DNA from: Papaver somniferum
Lineage: Eukaryota; Streptophyta; Magnoliopsida; Ranunculales; Papaveraceae
Assembly (NCBI RefSeq): GCF_003573695.1
Contig: NC_039363.1
Coordinates: forward strand, 162,766,747-162,830,746
Reading direction: 5' to 3'
DNA: 64,000 nt
Each line of letters begins with the position of its first letter. Position 1 is the stretch's first letter. A model generated the notes under the pieces. That model saw nothing but the letters and a program-made list of their open reading frames with translations. It was not told the origin of the DNA and ran no database searches. The position numbers were made by a program, and so were the translations under genes. Below, one piece after another: positions 59,058 through 64,000 of the stretch.

Positions 59058-61325
59058 TTAGGTTGCGTAGATAATAAGATCCATTTCCTGCAACATCATA
59101 TATGACGAAGGGTCCCCCCATGTTGGTGCTAATTTTCCCCACTTCTTTTCTCGTTGGTATTGGGGAATGGTCCTCAGCACATATTGCCCTTCTACGAAAT
59201 TTCTAAGCTTAACCCTCTTATTGTACTCCCTTGCTAGTTTCCTTTGATAGTTTTCCATTTTTTGTAGTGCTGCCTCCCTCCTCTTTTCTAGATCATCCAA
59301 CCTTTCCAACATCATGTCCGCTGTGAGGTTCTTCTCCCATGCTTCAGTGTTCGTAGTTGGCATGATTATTTCTGTTGGGATAATAGCTTCGGCTTCATAG
59401 GTGAGTAAGAATGGGGATTCTCCCGTGGCTGATCTTCGAGTTGTCCTATAAGCCCACAAAACGTTGTGTAGTTGCTCGCACCAGCGCTTCTTGTATTCGT
59501 CTAACTGCTTTTTGAGGATGAGTGCGAGGGTTTTGTTTGTGGCTTCTGCCTGACCATTGCTTTGAGGGTAAATTGGTGTTGACTTGTTCTTTCGAATTTT
59601 GAAAGTATCAAAGAGTAAGTCGATGTTTTTTCCCTGGAATTGCTTGCCATTGTCAGATACAATCTCAGCTGGTATGCCAAACCTGCAAATGATGTTTTGA
59701 AAGATGAATGTGAAGACATCTGCGTCTCAGATCCTTGCCAGGGCTTTAGCCTCTACCAATTTGTTGAAATAGTCTGTGGACACTATCAAAAATTTTCTCT
59801 TCCCTGATCCTTCGATTAGGGGACCCACGATGTCTATGCCCCATTTTGAGAATGGCCAAGGGATGTCTACTGGGTTCAACATTGTTGCGGGTGCGTGGAT
59901 TTTTTTGGCGAAACGCTGGAATTCTTCGCATCTTCATGACATTCTTGCAGCGTCTCGTATCATTGTTGGCCAGTAATATCCTTGAGTTTTATCCTTAGCT
60001 GCTAGGGATCTCATTCCGCTGTGATTGCCTGCGTCGCCGCGGTGTATGTCTTTCAAAATCACATGGCCTTCGGATCTGGATAGGCAGCGTAATAACGGTC
60101 CGAGAAAAGATTTTTTGTACAAAATATCTTTTCTTAGATCATATCTTCCTGCCTTTGACTGTATTTTTCTGGCTTGCTTTAGATCCGAGGGTAGTATTCC
60201 TTCTTTTAGGAAAAGATGAATCTCAGATCTCCAATCTTCTTCTTTGCTGAAGTCTTCATCTTGGTATTCCTTAGTCATGATGTCGTCTTCTTGGAAATCA
60301 TCCGCGATGAATTCTCCCACGTCATCATCTGCAATATCTTCTTCTGCGTTGTTCCCTTGCCGTGCAGCGCAGAATTCTTGAATATCAATTGACGGTTCGT
60401 AAATCCTGGTTACTTTGATTTCTTTGACGTCCTCGTTTCTGAGCATCGATGATATGTAGTCCAGGGCGTCCGCGTGCCTGAGCTCCTTCCTTGACAGGTG
60501 TCGGAATTTGATGTTTGGAATTTGTGACGCCAGTGTTTGCACCAATTCCATGTATGCTGACAATGTTCTGTCATAAACATTATATTGCAACCCTATTTGT
60601 CGGATGACCAGCTGCGAATCGCTTGTCAGACGCACGTCAGTTATGCCCATTTCTATTATCAACTGAAGGGCATGCACCACTGCTTCATATTCAACTATGT
60701 TGTTGGTACGCCCATTGAATTCTAACCTGAAAGCATGTATGATCATGTCTCCTGTTGGGGTGGTGATTAAGATGCCTATCCCCTCCCCTTCTTTATTTTT
60801 CGATCCATCTACGAAGACTTCCCATTGCCTAGGATTTTTTGGTTCCAAGATGTCTATAGGTTCTTTACCTTCGTCCATTTCTGGTAGTCCTGCTGCCTTC
60901 CGTACTTCGATGATGACTTCTTCGTAGTTATCCAACGGTAAGTATGCTAATACTTGTGACTTATGAGAGTGTTGTATCTCATGGATGATATTGAATTGAT
61001 CTAGGTGAGTATTCCATTTTGCAATTCTGCCTACTTTCCCTGTGTTTTTAAGGACTGCTTCTAGCGGAGCTTTGCATGGGACGCGGACGTAGTGAGTCAA
61101 AAAGTAAGTTCTGAGTTTCAGGGTTGCCCATACTAATGCCAAGATGAGCTGCTCGATCTTCGTGTAGTTCCTCTCTGCTGCGTTCAGAGTATTGCTGATG
61201 TAATAGATGGGTTGCTCTATCTTCGTGTTGGTTTTAACCAATACTGTGCTGACTGCATCTTCTGTTGCTGCTATGTATAGTGCCAACACTTCATCGGGGT
61301 CTGGTTTTTGTAGTATAGGGATCTC
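59058..61325 (-). pseudogene. Element 3 pol: RNase H, second RNase H and integrase
   Basis: One frame from 61325 to 59058, broken by TGA at 59936-59934 and TGA at 59729-59727. Domains in order: the RT-linked RNase H (LALYIAATEDAVSTVLV, ISNTLNAAERNYTKIEQL); the second RNase H with WEVFVDGSKNKEGEGIGI, EYEAVVHAL and LTSDSQLVI; an acidic linker; the integrase zinc region around DIHRGDAGNHSGMRSLA; then the catalytic core with STDYFNKLVE, EIVSDNGKQF and the QSNGQAEATNKTL glutamate. The C-terminal part has WAYRTTRRSATGESPF and a truncated GPY-like tail. The integrase D,D,E residues are visible. Both stops are consistent with CGA-to-TGA change. Confidence 0.88.
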
Positions 61326-61327
61326 AT

Positions 61328-63364
61328 CTAGGGGGGGGGGGTACCTGGTTTTATTCGAAGTTCGTGATGAACTAAATTTGGGTCAATTCCCGGCATGTCC
61401 CCTAATTTCCAAGCAAAGATGTCCGCGTATTCCTTTAGAAGTTTGATTAACGCGGTTTCTCTTTCTTCATCCATCAAGGTGCCTATTTTGATCATCTTCG
61501 GGTTTCCCTCATTCCCTATATTGACTTCTTTAGCTGCTTCGACGGGTGTAAACGTGGGTTTTGGTTCCCCCAAGAGAGGAACATTCTTTAATTGCTATTT
61601 GGTAGGCGCTCCGTCTTCTTTTGTCGCGGAGGTGCTTGCTTCTGCGCTGCCCGTGGTGCTTACGTTCAGAAGGCTTTTTCCGGAGATTTCTTCCAGATAT
61701 GCATCTATGGTTATCTTCTTATTTTTGGCTCTTCGAGACTGGTGCTTCTCTTCCTGCTCATTATTGATATGATTATGTAAGGTCTGACATTCCTGCGCAG
61801 TTACTTGGTCTCCTTTAATTTCCATGACTCCCAGAGGTGTTGGGAATCTGAGATATTGATGGTAGGTTGCAGCTACTCCCTTGAGATTGTGAACCCATCT
61901 TCTTCCGATGATGGAATTGTAGGGTGGAGGTGCATATACGACGCTGAATCGAGTGTCCACTTTCATGGGCCCCGCGTCTACTTGCAAGACAATGTCCCCT
62001 AGGGGCTTTGTAGCTGCGCCGTTGAATCCGTAGATGGTGTAGTAAGATGACAGTAGTTGCTCGTCGTTGAGTTCCATACGCTTGAACGTGTCATAGAACA
62101 GGACGTTGACCGAGCCTGTATTGACAACCTTGTTGTACATGTATGTTGCTAGAAATTTTTCTGTGAGTTGGTCGTAGGAGTCGATGGAGTTTGATGGCAA
62201 GTTATCAAACCATGACAACGCAGACCCTTTTAAACTTGATGGGAAGTATCTGCAAAGTATGGAGTCTTCGTTATCCCAGCGGGCCATCATTCGATTATAA
62301 TATCGAAGATGAGCCGCAGGATCAGTTTACCCGTCATAGCAATCGAAGGCGGGAACCGAACACTTCTGCGGTATGGAATCCCTGGCCAAGTGTTGCGTCA
62401 GCGGGGTAGTGTTTGCTTCCTTCATCACTTGTTCTAGTCTTCCGCATCCCTGCCTAGTTTTTAGCTCCTTGATTTCTGCCAGCATCTCAGCACGCAGATT
62501 TTTCATTGCGACCTGGTGCTCTTCATGAATGGTAGATTTCGCTCGTAGGAGGGTGGTACCGTCGTAGTAGTCCGAGTTCTCAGGATTGTAATCAGGTTCT
62601 GATCTTTGGCTGCTCCTTGCTCCTCTTCGATTAAATGGAAGTGGTTTGTTTGCGACCACCATTCTTCTGTCTTGATTAGGTGCTAGGGCCTTGGAGTTAG
62701 CTTCGTCGCGTTGATTTTCTACCTCTGCGCTATGAATGATTCTTTCCTTGAGCGCTTGGTTCTCTTGTGCTAATATCGCCACAACATCTGCGTATGCCTT
62801 CTGGTTCTTCCTTAATTCTATCAACTCGGCCATCATCTGAGCGGAATGATTTGACCCTTGATTTGGTGTTCATGCCCGTAATTGTTCATCAGCGGCTATG
62901 GTTTTTTCCTCATCCACGATCTGTATCACTGGTTCTGGTGGGTCTAACCGTGTACCTTGGGACCCCGACGGTTGTTGTGCGGGTTGACCTGCTATTAGAA
63001 GTGGTTGTTTGGCTGGAAAGGGTATGTTCTGTTCGTTGGTTAAGGGCATCCCATAGAGGGGTTGTTGTATTCCTGACTCTGCTAAGACTTCCTGATGTTC
63101 CTGTAGTTGAGCGTTGGTTACTCTGGGAGCTCCAACTTTGGATTCGGCAGCTCTTGAAGCTCCAGCTTTGGCTGCCGCGACATTTACTGCGTTTGCTGAG
63201 ATGATGTTGGCATTGATGGGGGCCGTGCTTTCTGCATTATCATGTACCCTATCCGCTGCATTTAACTTTTCACCTCTCTGCTTACTCCTGGTTACAACTG
63301 GGGTTGTCCTTGGCGTCTCTTTCGACGAAGCTTTTGCCTTCCCGACATCTTTGCTTTTCTACAT
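61328..63364 (-). pseudogene. Element 3 gag, protease and RT N-terminus (one frame, several stops)
   Basis: ATG 63364 is followed at once by TAG (63361-63359). The same frame then continues to 61328, with TGA 62872-62870, TAA 62329-62327 and TAG 61597-61595. Gag has an Ala/Gln/Pro-rich N-terminus, a coiled region (MMAELIELRKNQKAYADVV) and the core SLKGSALSWFDNLPSNSI...KFLATYMYN. It passes directly into protease-like sequence KVVNTGSVNVLFYDTF, so the gag C-terminus and its zinc knuckle are deleted. The protease has N where the catalytic aspartate should be (NTG). The RT begins YADIFAWKLGDMPGIDPNLV and stops at RIKPGTPPP, where an 11-G run marks the deletion of the RT core. Confidence 0.85.
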
Positions 63365-63714
63365 CTTTTAATGTTTTCCTGAAAGAGAGAAAAAAAATCA
63401 CGAAGACAATGGGCCCCACATGATATCTATTAGCGTTTTGAGTTCTCAAAGGTGTAAAATCTTGAAGATACACAAGGCGCCCATCTATCTAGATGACCGC
63501 AAATCTGTTCGAAGTTTTGATTTTCAAAGATGTGAAAACTTAGAAAATGCATGGAAAATCAGATCTGCTTAGGTAAACATATATTTGTTCATAATTTTGG
63601 TTTTTTTTGAAATTATGTACGGAAAAACCGTAGTGTTCCATGCATCGTTCTTTTCAGAGAACGAAGCCTGAAACAAGTTACAGGAGAAGATAAATCTTTT
63701 ACCGGGATGAAGAT

Positions 63715-63731
63715 CCATGTTTCTAGCGCCA
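63715..63731 (-). other. Element 3 primer binding site
   Basis: The minus strand reads TGGCGCTAGAAACATGG, three bases inside the right LTR. TGGCGC at this spot is typical of plant gypsy elements. I cannot name the tRNA. Confidence 0.65.
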
Positions 63732-63734
63732 GAT

Positions 63735-64000
63735 TGTGAACACAAAGATCATTGTCATCTGTGTTCACAAATAATGCGCGCAGACTCATGACAATATAGT
63801 AAATAGGCTGCGCCTGAGGGGGATGAATTGGTTATGTTGAATCCTTGACTCAGAGTCCTAAAACTCTTCCTCGTCTCATCAACTACAATCATTGTTCTTA
63901 TCTCGCATAATAAGATAAATAATGGATGAAGTATAAAACGTACGAACATGCTGTATCATAAATATCGAATCGAACATGTAAAGTATAAATGCATGAATAT
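63735..64000 (-). repeat. Element 3 5' LTR (right, cut by window end)
   Basis: TGTGAACACAAAG onward matches 52348-52612. About 265 bp of some 880 bp are visible. Confidence 0.9.

Larger units (their letters stand above)
52348..64000 (-). mobile_element. Element 3: Tat-type Ty3/gypsy retrotransposon with dual RNase H and an antisense gene
   Basis: The LTR at 52348-53230 recurs from 63735 to the window end. Gag-pol runs on the minus strand from the right LTR: gag, protease, RT remnant, RNase H, second (plant-type) RNase H, integrase. The second RNase H is the hallmark of the Tat lineage. Between integrase and the left (3') LTR a five-exon gene runs on the plus strand. The RT core is deleted, so the element is non-autonomous. 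The 5' LTR is cut by the window end. Confidence 0.9.

Overview
The window is nuclear DNA of a flowering plant, most likely a eudicot. It contains Ty3/gypsy retrotransposons of Athila and Tat type, an L1-type LINE, several classes of MITE, and only two convincing host genes: a short receptor-like kinase and a DUF538 protein. Some repeats look like ones I associate with Papaveraceae, but I cannot test that. No bacterial, organellar, tRNA, rRNA or CRISPR feature was seen.

Layout. (1) 1-7152: element 1, a non-autonomous Athila-like LTR retrotransposon. Its 5' LTR is cut by the window edge. It has a tRNA-Asp-like primer site, one unrecognised 452-codon ORF, a 150-N assembly gap and a 2.6-kb 3' LTR. 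(2) 7153-24259: element 2, a Tat-type retrotransposon in the order partial internal - LTR - internal - LTR. It carries gag, a protease fused to an integrase tail, and an intron-containing plant-mobile-domain (PMD) gene on the opposite strand. Element 1 sits inside the PMD gene of the left copy. (3) 24264-25904: the distal part of a TGTTAG...CTAACA LTR-like repeat that element 2 appears to have entered, giving a three-level nest. (4) 25905-36900: the gene-bearing island. It holds the kinase (five exons, 30243-34373, minus strand), whose long last intron contains a Stowaway-like and a hAT-like insertion, plus further MITEs and the DUF538 gene (36457-36867, minus strand). (5) 37212-40949: a 3.7-kb element with perfect 31-bp terminal inverted repeats, two related trihelix-like genes, an antisense acidic gene and dozens of ACCGATT motifs. 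(6) 41191-43962: a decayed LINE. (7) 44005-52347: a 2.9-kb LTR-like repeat, a Tourist-like MITE, a LINE RNase H remnant and a solo LTR with perfect 5-bp target duplication. (8) 52348-64000: element 3, a Tat-type retrotransposon on the minus strand with dual RNase H. Its RT core is deleted, and it carries a five-exon antisense gene on the plus strand.

How it fits together. Elements 2 and 3 share one architecture: gag-pol on one strand and an intron-bearing accessory gene on the other strand, between pol and the 3' LTR. The accessory genes differ (PMD versus a transposase_28-like/coiled-coil protein). Elements 1-3 all lack a reverse transcriptase core, so none looks autonomous. Element 3 is damaged mainly by in-frame stop codons of the kind produced by C-to-T change, with splice sites and frames kept. 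The 3.7-kb TIR element, with its own DNA-binding-like genes and a dense array of one short motif, is the least conventional object in the window.
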